A program made the translations under genes and the position numbers. A stretch of 64,000 nt of DNA from Gordius sp. MW1 (Eukaryota; Nematomorpha; Gordioida; Gordea; Gordiidae), in NCBI GenBank assembly GCA_964036665.1, contig OZ038526.1, forward strand, positions 17,298,001 to 17,362,000. Direction: 5' to 3'. The stretch's first letter is position 1. Each line of letters starts with the position of its first letter. Under the pieces are notes generated by a model. It did no database searches and was not told the origin of the DNA. It saw only the letters and a list, made by a program, of their open reading frames with translations. Positions 9,362 to 20,397 of this stretch are shown here, piece after piece.

Positions 9362-11709
9362 ATGGCGTCTATACTCGCAGCTCAACTCGATGAACTTATG
9401 GGAAGGGATAGAAACCTCGCGCCAAATGAAAAGGGTCGTAAAACGCATTGGAGTGATGAAGTGGTATGTTTTATTAAATCTTTCATAGCTTAACTTTTGT
9501 ATAGGTATGTAAACATTACTTGGTTGAGTTTTGCCCTTACGATGTTTTCATTAACACCAAGTTTGACCTAGGTATTTATTGGCAAGCTTAAATATTTTAA
9601 CCTATTTTCAAAGGTTATTGTGAAAAAATACATGACGAACCCTTACGTATAAAGTAATTTCTATCGTGTTTTGATAAATGGTCTTAATAACATGTATCAC
9701 GATTTTATATAAAAGGTTTTTTGCTTTTTTAACTAATTTGTCGTTTTATATTTAATTGAACATTTCCCAATGAAGTGAATCAATTGTTCTATAAACGGGG
9801 GCGATAAGGTTGCAAATAATTGAGGTATATTGCTTATTTATGTTATCAAGCAACTACACATGCGAGTTAGATTCATAATTGATATCTAGGTTTTTAATAT
9901 AATACCAGAAGCTATGTTGGCAAATGGATTATTTGTATCGATCAAGACAAGTTTTATTTTTATTTAATAAGTAGAATTCTTACATATTCAATTTTCTCAA
10001 TGCACAGATTCAGTCTAATTCCTTATCCCTTTGTCAAATATAATTTGTATTAGCAATTGGTTGCATAATCTTTTTTAGGTACCAGCAAAGTGAAAGATAC
10101 AAGAAGATGGGTTATGAAGAAGGATTTTTACAATTTTTAGAAAATACAATAGCAGATGTAGATCGTAAAATTAAAAGAGGACATGCACGTTTAGCTGTGA
10201 ATGATTCACAAAATAACATTAAAGTAAATTCCATACATATGGTTATCTAATGTTTATAATAAAAAATTTTAATGTCTGTTACATATAGAATAACTGGACT
10301 TTTAAACCTAATAGTTTTTTAAAAAACATAAAATAATTTAAATTTCTATAACCTTAATGCAATATATAATAAAAACAATGATTATTATATATATACTCAT
10401 AGGTTCTTATGGGTACTTTTATAAAAATGCCAGCTTGAAATTTGTTTTGGGTATATTTTATCTTGGGGTCTATATAAAATAGCATGTTATTCAAATTTTA
10501 TTCAACAATACCTGCATTTTCTAATTGTAATATTACAACACCGTTATAAATATTTCATTATGAAAGAATAAAATTTTAATTCACTGCCCCAAGTTGTGAG
10601 TAAAAAATTTATTAATTTTAATTTGTCTTTAAATTGAGTTAGTTTTTTGTGTTAGGGAATTACCTTTATATGACTCAATCTATTTACATATTTTGTAATA
10701 TTATACCCATTTATGATGTATTTGCTTTTTGTTTAATTTTTTTATGGCAAACATTTGTCTTTTCTTTTTATTTTAGATACAACAACTCACTAAAGAAAAT
10801 GATGAAAAAATTGCAGAAATTCAAGCAAAAGTTGATCTTTTACTAAAAAAGGTAATTTAATAATAATCTTTTCACGTGTTATTAAGGTTGAAGACCTTGG
10901 ATCATCAGGGAATGTAGAAGAAGCTCAGGAAACTATTAAAGAGGTGGAAGGCCTTAATTTTGAAAGGGACCAACTAAAACTAGTAATAAAATTATTATTT
11001 GCTATTTTAAGCTTTTATTGATTTGATTTTAAGATTCAAATTTTGGTACACAAATTAATATTTCAGTGTAGATTATTTCGTTTGGTACTTATTATTTCCA
11101 GCTTTGCTTATTAGACTACTTTTATTAATTAATAAAATTTTATTGGATAAAGGAGTCTGATACGGCCAAAGCAATGGAACGTCACATGAAAGTGTGCGAA
11201 GTTTGTGGCGCATTTTTGATCGTCAATGACGCACCTTCTAGGATAGATGATCATAATTCTGGCAAACAACATTTAGGGTTTATCAAGGTTCGTGAAGCTG
11301 CTGAACGTATAAAGGTTTGCCTCATTAAACCAATAATGAATACGAACTTTAATATCGTTTTATTGTACGTTGTGCTTTTTTCATGAAGGAGTCGCTTTTT
11401 GGAAAATCCCAAATTAAAGCTGCGACCCAGAATGATTTAAATAGGGAAGGAGGGCCTGTCCCAGTATCAGCCGAAATACCAAGTGATTTTATAATAGAGT
11501 CTAAGGGAGAACCAAATAATAATGAGCAACAACTCAAAGGGAATCATAAAAAATCATCACACTCGCGCCATCACCATCGTCACAGCGACGATCCATCTAG
11601 AAAGTCTAAAAAGCATCACAAGTCTTCATCCAGACACCATGGATCAAGTGAAAAGAGAAATCGTTCGCGCAGCAACGACCGACATATGGGAAGGACTAAC
11701 CACTTCTAA
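9362..11709 (+). CDS. LUC7L3: LUC7-like protein 3 (U1 snRNP-associated splicing factor)
   Basis: Eight exons: 9362-9463, 9505-9571, 9614-9653, 10079-10223, 10777-10851, 10887-10982, 11153-11314, 11389-11709, all with GT..AG introns (smallest 35 bp), giving 335 aa with continuous phase. The start (LAAQLDELMGRDRNLAP) matches LUC7L3 rather than LUC7L/L2. Finger 1 is C36, C44, C59, H63 (CCCH); a coiled middle (YKKMGYEEGFLQFLEN, IKRGHARLA) follows; finger 2 is C190, C193, H209, H215 in the block CEVCGAFLIVNDAPSRIDDH. The tail is His/Ser/Arg/Lys-rich but much shorter than the vertebrate RS domain. LUC7 proteins stabilise U1 snRNP at 5' splice sites in the nucleus. The start has a good context (AAACATGG). 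Exon borders are inferred from homology and splice consensus. Confidence 0.95.
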
Positions 11710-11846
11710 TTTTGATTGTGTAAATAGGAGATTAGAACCAATTATCCACTTAATTTCATGTTATGATGAATGTATATAAGATGTAATTGCTTCATATTTT
11801 TTACTTCATTATTACATCACCTACCTTCTTTATTGTTCATTATTTT

Positions 11847-11852
11847 AATAAA
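11847..11852 (+). terminator. Poly(A) signal of the LUC7L3-like gene
   Basis: AATAAA 138 bp after the stop codon, in AT-rich 3' sequence. Confidence 0.55.
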
Positions 11853-12188
11853 TTGTTTGCTGAACTTTATTTAAATCTTTTATTGAAAGCATTGCAGTGT
11901 CACCATTGCTCTTAGTTATCTTCTTTACCTAAAAGGCGAATCTGCCCTTGGCTAAATCAATAGGAATGACTTTTGACAGTTTTCTATTTTAAAATGCATT
12001 AGCACCGCTAGCTTATTATTGCATTTATAAGTAAAAGATGTCCACGCACCTATAATATGCTTGAAGGGCAGTGCCACTGACGAGAAGAGATATTTTGCTT
12101 AAGAATTTTAAATAAAGACGATTGATTGTAAATGTTATATAAACCATGTTAGAACCAGCGATAATAACACAGGTCTACAAAAAAAAAG
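11853..12188. other. Intergenic stretch after LUC7L3
   Basis: No ORF or repeat recognised. The last part runs into an A-run just before the foldback at 12189. Confidence 0.4.
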
Positions 12189-12994
12189 ATCCCGCAATCT
12201 AACCAATAATTCTGATAGAGAATTTTGCGCTGAAAAATAATATGTTTTTAGTTTTTTTCTACAATTACCAGCTTTTAAGATATATGAGTTTGAAAGTGCC
12301 AAAAATGCCCTTTTTAAGCCTTTTTAAGGCTAAATTGCCATAATATTTAGTGAAAAATAGTAATACTATATTCATGTAGATTAAAGTTTCATCTATAGGC
12401 CCATTCTTTTATTTTTTTATATCACCCTTATTAAACGCGTTTGCGTAAACCCCTTCCCCTTATCAAAATTCGTCCCACTATGTCTGGAAAAAGGAGTTCA
12501 TTAGAGATATTTACACGCTCTGTTTACTAACACATATATCTCTCCCTTCACCTCCCTTTCTCCTCCACCCCCCCCCCCCCTTCATGTGAGCTTGGATAGA
12601 TATGGGGGCGGGAGTGGAAGAGATGGAGAAAGGGAGAGAGAGATGTGTTAGTAAACAGCGCGCGTGTAGTATGAACTCTAATGAACTCCTTTTTCCAGAC
12701 ATAGTGGGTTGAATTTTGATAAGGAGAAGGGGTTTACGCAAACGCCTATAAATTTGAGTAAAAGGGAGATATAAAAAATAAAAGAATGGACTTATAGATG
12801 AAACCTTAATCTAATACATAAATATATTACTATTTTTCACTAAATATTAAAAATACCATGGCAATTTAGCCAGGGCATTTTTGGCACTTTCAAACTCATA
12901 TCTTAAATGCTGGTAATCGTAGAAAAAAAACTAAAAACATATTATTTTTTAGCGCAAAATTCTCTATCAGAATTATTGGTCGGATTTCGGGATA
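12189..12994. repeat. 806-bp foldback element with ~390-bp arms
   Basis: The left arm (12189-12580) and right arm (12590-12994) are diverged reverse complements. Examples are AACCAATAATTCTGATAGAG with CTCTATCAGAATTATTGGTC, and TATGTCTGGAAAAAGGAGTT with CTCCTTTTTCCAGACATAGT. The centre is a C-run (about 12565-12580). No coding frame is supported; the frame running across the centre is an artefact of the palindrome. A non-autonomous foldback DNA transposon is likely; superfamily unknown. Confidence 0.85.
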
Positions 12995-13162
12995 CATTCA
13001 CAAAATCAATATTTTTAGAGCTGTGTAATTATCTCCCTTATTAGAATTTCATGCTGATTTTGTTGAATGAATATAAACGTAATTAATTGAACTATATAGG
13101 AAAGAGGGAGGGAGTATTAAGCCTTTTTATAAAAATAATGGAGGCCTAATTCAAATGTACAA

Positions 13163-13322
13163 AAATAATACGCCCTTCGGGCGTAACTGGGGGCTTCGCC
13201 CCCAGACCCCCTTGGGGGCTTCGCCCCCAAACCCCCTGCTGGGGGCTCCGCCCCCAGTCCCCCGTTGGGGGCTACGCCCCCAAACCCCCATCTCCTGGGG
13301 GCTCCGCCCCCAGACCCCCGGA
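13163..13322. repeat. Array of six GC-rich hairpins
   Basis: One CGCCC-TTC-GGGCG hairpin and five GGGGGC-NNN-GCCCCC hairpins with loops TTC, TTC, TCC, TAC and TCC, separated by ACCCCC-type spacers. It is the most GC-rich patch in the window. A 65-codon plus-strand frame across it encodes only repeated GLRPQTP units and is not a credible gene. Confidence 0.85.
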
Positions 13323-13659
13323 GAAGGGGGAGAAGGGAAGAGGGACGACTGATCTATTGTACGTATAAATGTAGCTTATTTGCTATGCAATTTATGGGCG
13401 AGAAAGGTGAGAAGGGGCTAGAATCCCTATAGGGGGTAGGATAATTACTAGGGTTTCCCCCTTGGCTAAGACAGCCAACTATGTTATATATTTTTAACCT
13501 TATAAAAGTATATATATTATTTTACTGGGTTAATATATTTCATTTAATTAGATTGTGATTTCATAGAAACCCTAAAAAGAAAGTTAAAAAGAAAAAATAT
13601 ATACCTTAATGTATAAATAATAAATAATTATAAATAAATGAGTTTAAATATTATTTTTA

Positions 13660-13810
13660 CTTTTAAATGTTTTGCCCCCCCCCAATCCAAAACCTGGCTT
13701 CGCCCATGTATAGAGATAATAAGCCTAATATCTATCGACCTTGAAGGTACAAATAAACATCGGCGTAGCCAGTGGGTGGCAAAGAGGGGCAGTTGCCCCC
13801 TTTAAATCCA
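13660..13810. repeat. Two opposed copies of the G/C-run dispersed repeat
   Basis: 13660-13709 ends in AAAACCTGGCTTCGCCCATG; 13759-13810 begins CGGCGTAGCCAGTGGG in the other orientation. Both match the family at 8931-9069. Confidence 0.55.
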
Positions 13811-14819
13811 TAATTAATTTGAAATTTATTAAAACTTTGGCTAAAATTTTTAGGAGAGAGCGTTGTGCTAAATAACAATTTTATTTGCATGACGTAAGCA
13901 GGATTAGAATTATAAGGGGCTCTACTGTTTCTCCCCTTTCCCCTCCCCTCTCTCCCCTTTATAATAAATTAATCGATAATGTGATGTGATGCACAGATGC
14001 GCGACGCCGTCAAGTGAATTTAAAAACTTACTTTTGTTTACTGTCATAGGCGTATCTAGGAAATATGATCAGAAAAAAGCTAATAAAAAATTTAGACCCT
14101 AAAATGTACTTGATGTCTTATGAGGTGTATGCCGCATAGCAAATTTGAAAATAAAATTTAAATATATGAAAATGGGTTAGATATTCAAAAATATGACTTT
14201 TAAATATAAGATGTAATAATAATTAGATTAATTAATAAGATATCTAAAAATAAAATAGCATAGATATTCAAAAATGGTATATTCAAAAATGATCTATTAG
14301 CTTTTTTTTGAGCCCCGAAGCCTATTACAACATCTCGTTGTTGTATAATGCCTTTTTAAATTAGGTTTAGCTGAAATAGATGAACGATTAACTAAGAAAG
14401 ATATAACAAATACTTAATCTTTCTTTTTATATGAAAATAGATTCTAGAATCTATTTATATTTAGCTTATATTATAACCCTGATCCTGCCTGATCTCTATG
14501 TTAATCTCGAGTGATTTATAATAATTTGTAAATTACCCTGGCTACTACTTTTCTACTACTTTTCTTCATTGAAAAGTTATTTTTTTAGGGAAGTAGTTAT
14601 AAATGGAAGAATATTGTTGGAATTTCATATTAAAATTTCGGAAATGGGATTAGAGCTATTTATCTAAAATTTAAATTTCGAGTAAAATTTATAAATTTTG
14701 AACATATAAAAATAGAAAAAGCAACGAAAAACGTAATAAAATCAATTAAAAATTTAGAAACCCAGACAATATAATTAATAAAACTTAATAACAAATATAA
14801 AAAGTTAGCTAAGGTCATT

Positions 14820-15776
14820 TTTTTCCATTGATCAGCACCCAACGGACGGCCAAAAAGTCATAATAGCAATGGTAGTAACAGGAACAATCATAATAGTCAA
14901 AAAAACGAAAAAATAAACTTGGATTCACATTTTGGCCAATGGTCATTTTTTTCATTGGTCAGCAGCCAGTACACGTTAAAAGTGGATATAAATTTATAAT
15001 AGTCAAAACAATAATGAAAAAAAATTTTCGAATCACATTTTGGCCAATGGGCATTTTTTTTGATTGGTCAGTACCAACAGATGGTCTATAAATCAATGTT
15101 AGCGAAAAAAAGGAGAAAAAAAAATTTCGAATCACATTTTGGCCAATGGTCATTTTTTTACAGTGGTCAGTAGCCAACGGACGGCCAAAAAGTCATAATA
15201 GCATCGGTAGTAACAGGAACAATCATAAGAGTCAAAAAAAACGAAAAAAATAATTTCGTTTCACATTTTGGCCAATGGTCATTTTTTTCCATCGGACAGC
15301 ACCCAACGGACGGCCAAAAAGTCATAATAGCAATGGTAGTCACAGGAACAATCATAATAGTCGAAAAAAAACGAAAAAATAAACTTGGATTCACATTTTG
15401 GCCAATGGTCATTTTTTTCCATTGGTCAGCACCCAACGGACGGCCAAAAAGTCATAATAGCAATGGTAGTAACAGGAACAATCATAATAGTCGAAAAAAA
15501 ACGAAAAAATAAACTTGGATTCACATTTTGGCCAATGGTCATTTTTTTCATTGGTCAGCACCCAACGGACGGCCAAAAAGTCATAATAGCAATGGTAGTA
15601 ACAGGAACAATCATAATAGTCGAAAAAAAACGAAAAAATAAACTTAGATTCACATTTTGGCCAATGGTCATTTTTTTCCATCGGTCAGCACCCAACGGAC
15701 GGCCAAAAAGTCATAATAACATTGGTAGTAACAGGAACAATCATAATAGTCAAAAAAAAAACCGGGATTCGAACCC
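14820..15776 (+). repeat. Satellite array of ~129-bp units (S1)
   Basis: About seven and a half units, each with GGCCAATGGTCATTTTTTTC, GGACGGCCAAAAAGTCATAA, TAGCAATGGTAGTAACAGGA and an A-rich end. The last units (starts near 15270, 15398, 15527, 15656) are spaced 128-129 bp and are nearly identical. Open frames along the array are by-products of the repeat. The array is followed by CCGGGATTCGAACCC, which on the minus strand is a tRNA B-box-like GGGTTCGAATCCCGG followed by a T-run. Confidence 0.9.
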
Positions 15777-15933
15777 AAAAACTGGTTAAATTAACAAAAA
15801 TTAAAAGTAAACAAAACAAGATACCGAATGCAAGACAAGACACCGAATGCAAGACAAGACACCGAATGCAAGACACCGAATAGGGGGACAAACAAAATGG
15901 AAAGTGATCCCATAAATTGCATAGCAATTAAAA

Positions 15934-16440
15934 TGATGAATAATATGATTATATATCTGGAATTCGAATACGAGAAAATATTAATATTGTCAATGTGAAA
16001 AAAAAGAATGTTAATTGGTGCGAGTATGTGAATGGGTCCCCGTAGTTTGTAGACGCTCTCGTCCTGCTTATTTATTAAAAGTGGGATAAGTATTTAAATA
16101 GCGAAATATACATGTTCATATAAATTGTAATAATATTAAAATTTCTATATCCCAATGAGTATGTTACATTCAAAATGTACAATAAGGGGTGTGAATAAAG
16201 TTGCGCGTAATATTTCCCTCCCTATTTGCAAGCAGTGCTAGAAATAAAAGAAAAATAATCAGTTGTGACCAGAATTGGTGGTTATATGGCTTGAGTTAGT
16301 GTTTTCTAAGTTGGATGTAGAGAAATAAATTTGAATTAAGTAAGCTTGATGTTTATATGCCGCGATTGTGGTTAATATTGTGGTCGCCGAAGTGTGAGTG
16401 ATGGTTGTGTGTAGTTGTTGTGCTATCTAATATATTAGTA
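15934..16440. other. Intergenic stretch with a dispersed repeat (16036-16215)
   Basis: No gene. The block 16036-16215 (TAGACGCT ... ACATGTTCATATAAATT ... GGGTGTGAATAAAG) resembles 27395-27545 plus 28003-28060. The AATAAAG motif suggests an LTR-like or 3'-UTR-like piece, but I cannot define ends. Confidence 0.4.
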
Positions 16441-18034
16441 CTAGCTGTGCCCGGCCAAGCGTTGCTTTGGCTCAGTCCTTAAGTGGTTAATTAAATATAA
16501 GCTATTAATAAGACTTATCTAAAATGGGGTCATATATGAAATAATTTATAATGTGAAAGGTCCGAATGATTTTATGAACCCACTATTTTTAATATATATT
16601 TATATAATAAGACAAACCAAATGCAAATTCTGTTTTAGTCATCAAATCCGACTAAAATTAAATGTTTTTGAAAAAATTGCTTATTAATGCTGTTACTTAT
16701 TATACAATAATACCATTATTTTATTTTTCTAGTTAGCTGATTTATTTGAAATACAATTTTCTTTAATATAATAAAATAATTAATTGAAGGATGGATAATT
16801 ATTAAAAATATGCTTCTATGATCGACCACGTGATAATAATGACAAAAACTGCATAATTTAAATTTTATTTATTTAATTTAAATAGTCTGTTAAACCCCAA
16901 TAATTTTAACCGTATACTGTAACATTTTTATTATACTTTTAAATATCTAATTCGAGAAAACTTCAGCTTTGTATGTATGACGTCATTATTATATATGCTG
17001 CTATTAATGAAACTGGACGGGAAATGTCAGATATTTTTAAAACAAAAAGGTATTTAGGAATCTGAAAAAGCTATTTTACCCCTGGCCTATCTGGGCATCT
17101 ACGGCTAAATTTTCGCTCGAATCGGATCTGAAGTTTCAGAATTTAGCCCTTTTTTAAAACCAAAAGGCCGAGAAATGTCCGATATTTTTAAAACTAAAAG
17201 GAATTTTAGCAATCTGAAAAAGCTATTTTACACCTGGCCGCCCTGAGAACCTACGGGTAAAGTTTTGCGCGAATTTCAGAATTTATTCTCATTTAAATAT
17301 CTCATTTAATAAAAATTAATGATAGATAAATAATGACATTTATATATAAATAGCATTTACTCAGAATAATCAACGTTGGACTATTTTATATTACATCTAA
17401 ATTATATATATTTCTATATCTTTCTCATTTAAAATATCTCATTTTATGATAATGAGAAAAATTCATCTTCTTCACCTATATATTTTCTCAAATAATCTAT
17501 AATTTTATTTATTTCAGGTTAATTCATAAATTTTATGTTGTCACCGTTAAGAAAAGATGACGTTTAAGAAATTTAATTCATAAATTTTATGTTGTCTTGT
17601 CACCGTTAAGAAAAGATGACGTTTAAGAAATTTAATTCATAAATTTTATGTTGTCTTGTCACCGTTAAGAAAAGATGACGTTTAAGAAATTTAATTCATA
17701 AATTTTATGTTGTCACCGTTAAGAAAAGATTACGTTTTACAAACTACTATAAGTGATACACTTTTACTACAGAACTGTCTGTATATTCAAATTTTCAACA
17801 CGCGAGGAGGTGCGTTTGATTGACATTTTATTGAACGTCAAAACACATAAAACCCAATATATCGAAAACTAAAAGGAATTTTAGGATTCTGAAAAAGCTA
17901 TTTTACCCCTGGCCGCCCTGGGAACCTAGGGGTAAATTTTCGCGCGAATCGGACCGGTAGTTTCAGAATTTAGCCCTTACATACATATATATATACATAC
18001 ATATATAACATACATTTTACTTTATATATATAGA
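16441..18034 (-). mobile_element. Helitron, non-autonomous (copy 1)
   Basis: Read on the minus strand it starts TCTATATATATAAAGTAAAA (18034) and ends in a GCCAA...TTGGC hairpin, then CTAG (16444-16441), between A and T. 5'-TC, a 3' hairpin and CTRR ends inserted at A|T are Helitron hallmarks. The same family is at 36340-36819 with the same TTTAGCCCTT and GGGTAAA modules. This copy carries three copies of the internal module (ends near 17150, 17285 and 17985) and a 62-bp tandem repeat. No Rep/helicase ORF. Confidence 0.8.
17518..17740 (+). repeat. ~62-bp tandem repeat inside the Helitron
   Basis: About four units containing TTAATTCATAAATTTTATGT, TGTC(TTGTC)ACCGTTAAG and AAAAGATGACGTTTAAGAAA; the outer units lack a TTGTC pentamer. 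Non-coding. Confidence 0.88.
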
Positions 18035-18073
18035 TTATGCATGCCACGGGCAGACGCATCTAGCAATCGGCCA

Positions 18074-18366
18074 TCAGTTTAACCGGTCAGCGGTAATGAG
18101 AATGCTGGTAATAGCAGGTGTTATTGTTTTGAAAACCGCTCCTTCAAATGTCGCTTGATTGTTAGCATTGTCTTGCCGAGATTGCTTAAGTCCTTGCTCA
18201 TAACAAAAGGTCGTGTAGGGTTGATGTTGTGCTGAATTTTTGATCTGAATGTGACCATGAGGAGCAGTGGATAATTTTGGTTGAAGGCAGACGTTGCAAA
18301 GGTTGATGGTAAGAATGTAGTAAGGCATCAAGGTTGTCATCATATTAGCAACCATGTAGGTAGAAG
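18074..18366 (-). CDS. Unrecognised ORF fragment beside hAT-2
   Basis: An open minus-strand frame with YMVANMMTTLMPYYILTINL, CNVCLQPKLSTAPHG and a QSRQDNANN stretch; its upstream end is cut by hAT-2 at 18367. On the other side of hAT-2 another minus-strand frame (27309-27173; MQFRLFSVSYFLKPSPDTTL ... GVSIMEVTS) is also open up to the junction. They could be two halves of one ORF split by the transposon. No family is recognised; it may be chance. Confidence 0.25.
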
Positions 18367-18454
18367 TAGAGGCCTGCAAAGTCACTTTTTTTCAACCCGA
18401 CCCGACCCGAAAGCGTTTTTAAATTTTCAACCCTAACCCGACCCGAAAGTGTTT

Positions 18455-18789
18455 TTAAATTTTCAACCCGGACCCGACCAAGTAGAAAAATTTGAGGATG
18501 AAAAATTTATTCGACGATTTACTATAATTATGTATAAATATTATGGCGTCTACAGTTTCGGGGCGTAAATTAGACCTACTCTCTTCTATAATTCCCCCAG
18601 CAGTGGAAAAGGACCTCTCGTTACTAGTAGAAGAAGTGGGTATGGCCAAAAATTTACGAGCTAATTTGGACAATGTCGGATATTTACATGAATTAAACTT
18701 CCACCATTCCAAAAGCTCGTAATTTTCATCCTTCTTCGTGATTATATGATTAATGTATTCTTCGAGTTCGCCCTTTCCTTCCACATTAT
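18455..18789 (-). pseudogene. hAT-2 transposase C-terminal dimerisation domain
   Basis: Contains LLEWWKFNSCKYPTLSKLAR, FLAIPTSSTSNERSFSTAGG and RSNLRPETVDAIIFIHNY, the classic hAT C-terminal dimerisation signature (W-W, YP-L, S-T-S-x-x-x-E-R-x-F-S). The upstream protein is cut off here by the gypsy-B LTR and resumes at 25632. Confidence 0.93.
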
Positions 18790-19465
18790 TGTCATATATG
18801 TATGACATATATGTAAAGAGTAGCTAGCATGGCAGGGGATATGTGACCAAGGTTATACGATAGTAGGAGATAGACAAAGGAAATCGAAGAAGAGCAACGT
18901 AAGGGACGCAAGGGAGAAGAGCAACTGGCGTGGACCCTAACACGTATATGACAAGAATAGCAGTCATAGATACAAGGGGTGTTTACCAGATGCTAGACGA
19001 TAGTAAGCGGGAGACAAAGGAAATCTAAGAAGAGCAACGTAAGGGACGCAAGGGAGAAGAGCAACTGGCGTGGAGCCTAACATGTAAATGTCAAGAATAG
19101 CAGTCATAGATACAAGGGGTGTTTACCAGATGCTAGACGATAGTAAGCGGGAGACAAAGGAAATATAAGAAGAGTAACGTAAGGGACCGCAAGGGAGAAG
19201 AACAACTGGCGCAGAGAATAACAACTGGCGCAAGGGCTCAGTGAAGAAGGGAATTATTATCAGAGAAAAAGAACACACATCATCGAACATCATTCAAGAT
19301 TATTAATTAATTCCCCTCGTAAAAACATGTTGTAAATCGGTAGGCATATTATTTTTGGTATTATCCTGATTACGAACATCGTCTGTATAAGAATTTGAGT
19401 TGATTTATAATAAAGATCGTATCCGAAAGTGAATAATCAACGTGTAGTAAATTGGATACTTAATA
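18790..19465 (+). repeat. gypsy-B 5' LTR
   Basis: 676 bp, starting TGTCATATATG and ending CTTAATA. It contains about three internal tandem units of ~125 bp (GAAGAGCAACGTAAGGGACG ... CAACTGGCG ... AAGAATAGCAGTCATAGATA), which should hold the U3 promoter region. AATAAAG lies near 19410. Confidence 0.93.
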
Positions 19466-19467
19466 TT

Positions 19468-19485
19468 TGGCGCCCAGTGTAGGTT
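19468..19485 (+). promoter_or_regulatory. gypsy-B primer-binding site
   Basis: TGGCGCCCAGTGTAGG directly after the 5' LTR. The TGGCGCCC core is shared with tRNA-Lys-primed retroelements such as Drosophila gypsy; the rest diverges, so the tRNA is inferred only. Confidence 0.75.
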
Positions 19486-19836
19486 GAACTCCCCCTAACC
19501 ACTGTTGATATTTGGAATATTCTAAGACACAAATTTGGTCAAAAGTGGGAAAGAAGTATAATAACTCGACAAATTGGGACAAGTGTGATTATTCGGTGAC
19601 CTCAAAAGTGGGAAAGAAGTATAATAACTCGCCAATTTGGGACAAGTGTGATCATTCTGTGACCTTGAAATTGGAAACGTTGTTACTCAGTCGAGGAAAC
19701 GAGTTACAATTAGGTAAGTGTATGATAAAAATTGTGAGTGTTGTAATAATAATTATTGTATATATAAATTGGGGTGAAATTAAAAGAAGATTGTGTAGGA
19801 TATTATTAAGCATTATCATTAGATTTCTCATCAACA

Positions 19837-20124
19837 ATGTATATTAAACGGGAATATGTGTTAGATTATTATGTATATTTAATTGTTTTTTGTGTAGGGT
19901 TTTTATTTAATGTATGCATATCTTGTATTATGGCTGGTTTTAAAAAATGTGCAACGTGTGAAGGGCGAAAGATGGGTAATAGCAACAATTTAAAATGTTA
20001 CAAATGTGGGGAGTTAGGGCATGGAATTAGGTCATGTCCGAGAGTTAACCAAGAACTTATATGTTTTATTTGTCGAGGAGAAGGGCATTGGTCGAGAGAA
20101 TGCCCTAGGCGCGTTGGGGCATGA
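19837..20124 (+). pseudogene. gypsy-B nucleocapsid with two CCHC knuckles
   Basis: Contains CYKCGELGHGIRSC and CFICRGEGHWSREC, two perfect C-x2-C-x4-H-x4-C zinc knuckles, preceded by KKCATCEG. They would bind RNA in a gag protein. No capsid or matrix-like sequence is found upstream: the region 19486-19836 carries a direct repeat (KVGKKYNNS...WDKCD in translation) and nothing gag-like. Confidence 0.85.
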
Positions 20125-20397
20125 CTAAAGGAAGGGGTAACTATATTTTTGCATGCTTTTAATTGGATTTTTATTTTATGTATAAAGATATAAAAATTTG
20201 TTCTGGTTAATATTATAAAAATAGTATTTCTTAATATTTCATATACATTTTGCATATTAGGTTGGATAGGGCAAACTTATTTGTATTTAATTAGATTAGA
20301 ACTTAATTTTTATCGTGGTGTAGCGCGTATTAGCTCTATATATTGTAAAAAAGTAATAGGGGCAATGTATTTGTTTAAAATTAGGTATGGTTTAATA

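Larger units (their letters stand above)
13163..15933 (+). mobile_element. S1: satellite-bearing repeat element, copy 1
   Basis: Shares its plan with 53688-56526 and 57401-59505. The head is a GC hairpin (CGCCC-TTC-GGGCG). Next come a conserved TTTGCTATGCAATTTATGGG / GAGAAAGGTG block (13378-13415) and an array of ~129-bp units (about 14820-15776). The array is followed by CCGGGATTCGAACCC, and the element ends in CCCATAAATTGCATAGCAAT followed by AAAA at 15933. About 1.1 kb between head and array (13490-14800) has no counterpart in the other copies and includes two G/C-run repeats, so it was probably inserted later. No transposase or other ORF is recognisable. Confidence 0.7.

Noticed and set aside
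12511..12741. 76-codon minus-strand frame in the foldback
   Set aside because: It spans the centre of the palindrome and has no family match.
13155..13352. 65-codon plus-strand frame over the GC hairpins
   Set aside because: It translates only repeated GLRPQTP units forced by the hairpin array; base composition and periodicity come from the repeat, not from codon constraint.
15385..15789. Long frames (up to 134 codons) on both strands of the satellite arrays at 15.4, 54.4 and 57.8-58.7 kb
   Set aside because: The same peptide words repeat every ~43 residues on both strands and in all three arrays; they follow from a 129-bp unit divisible by three.
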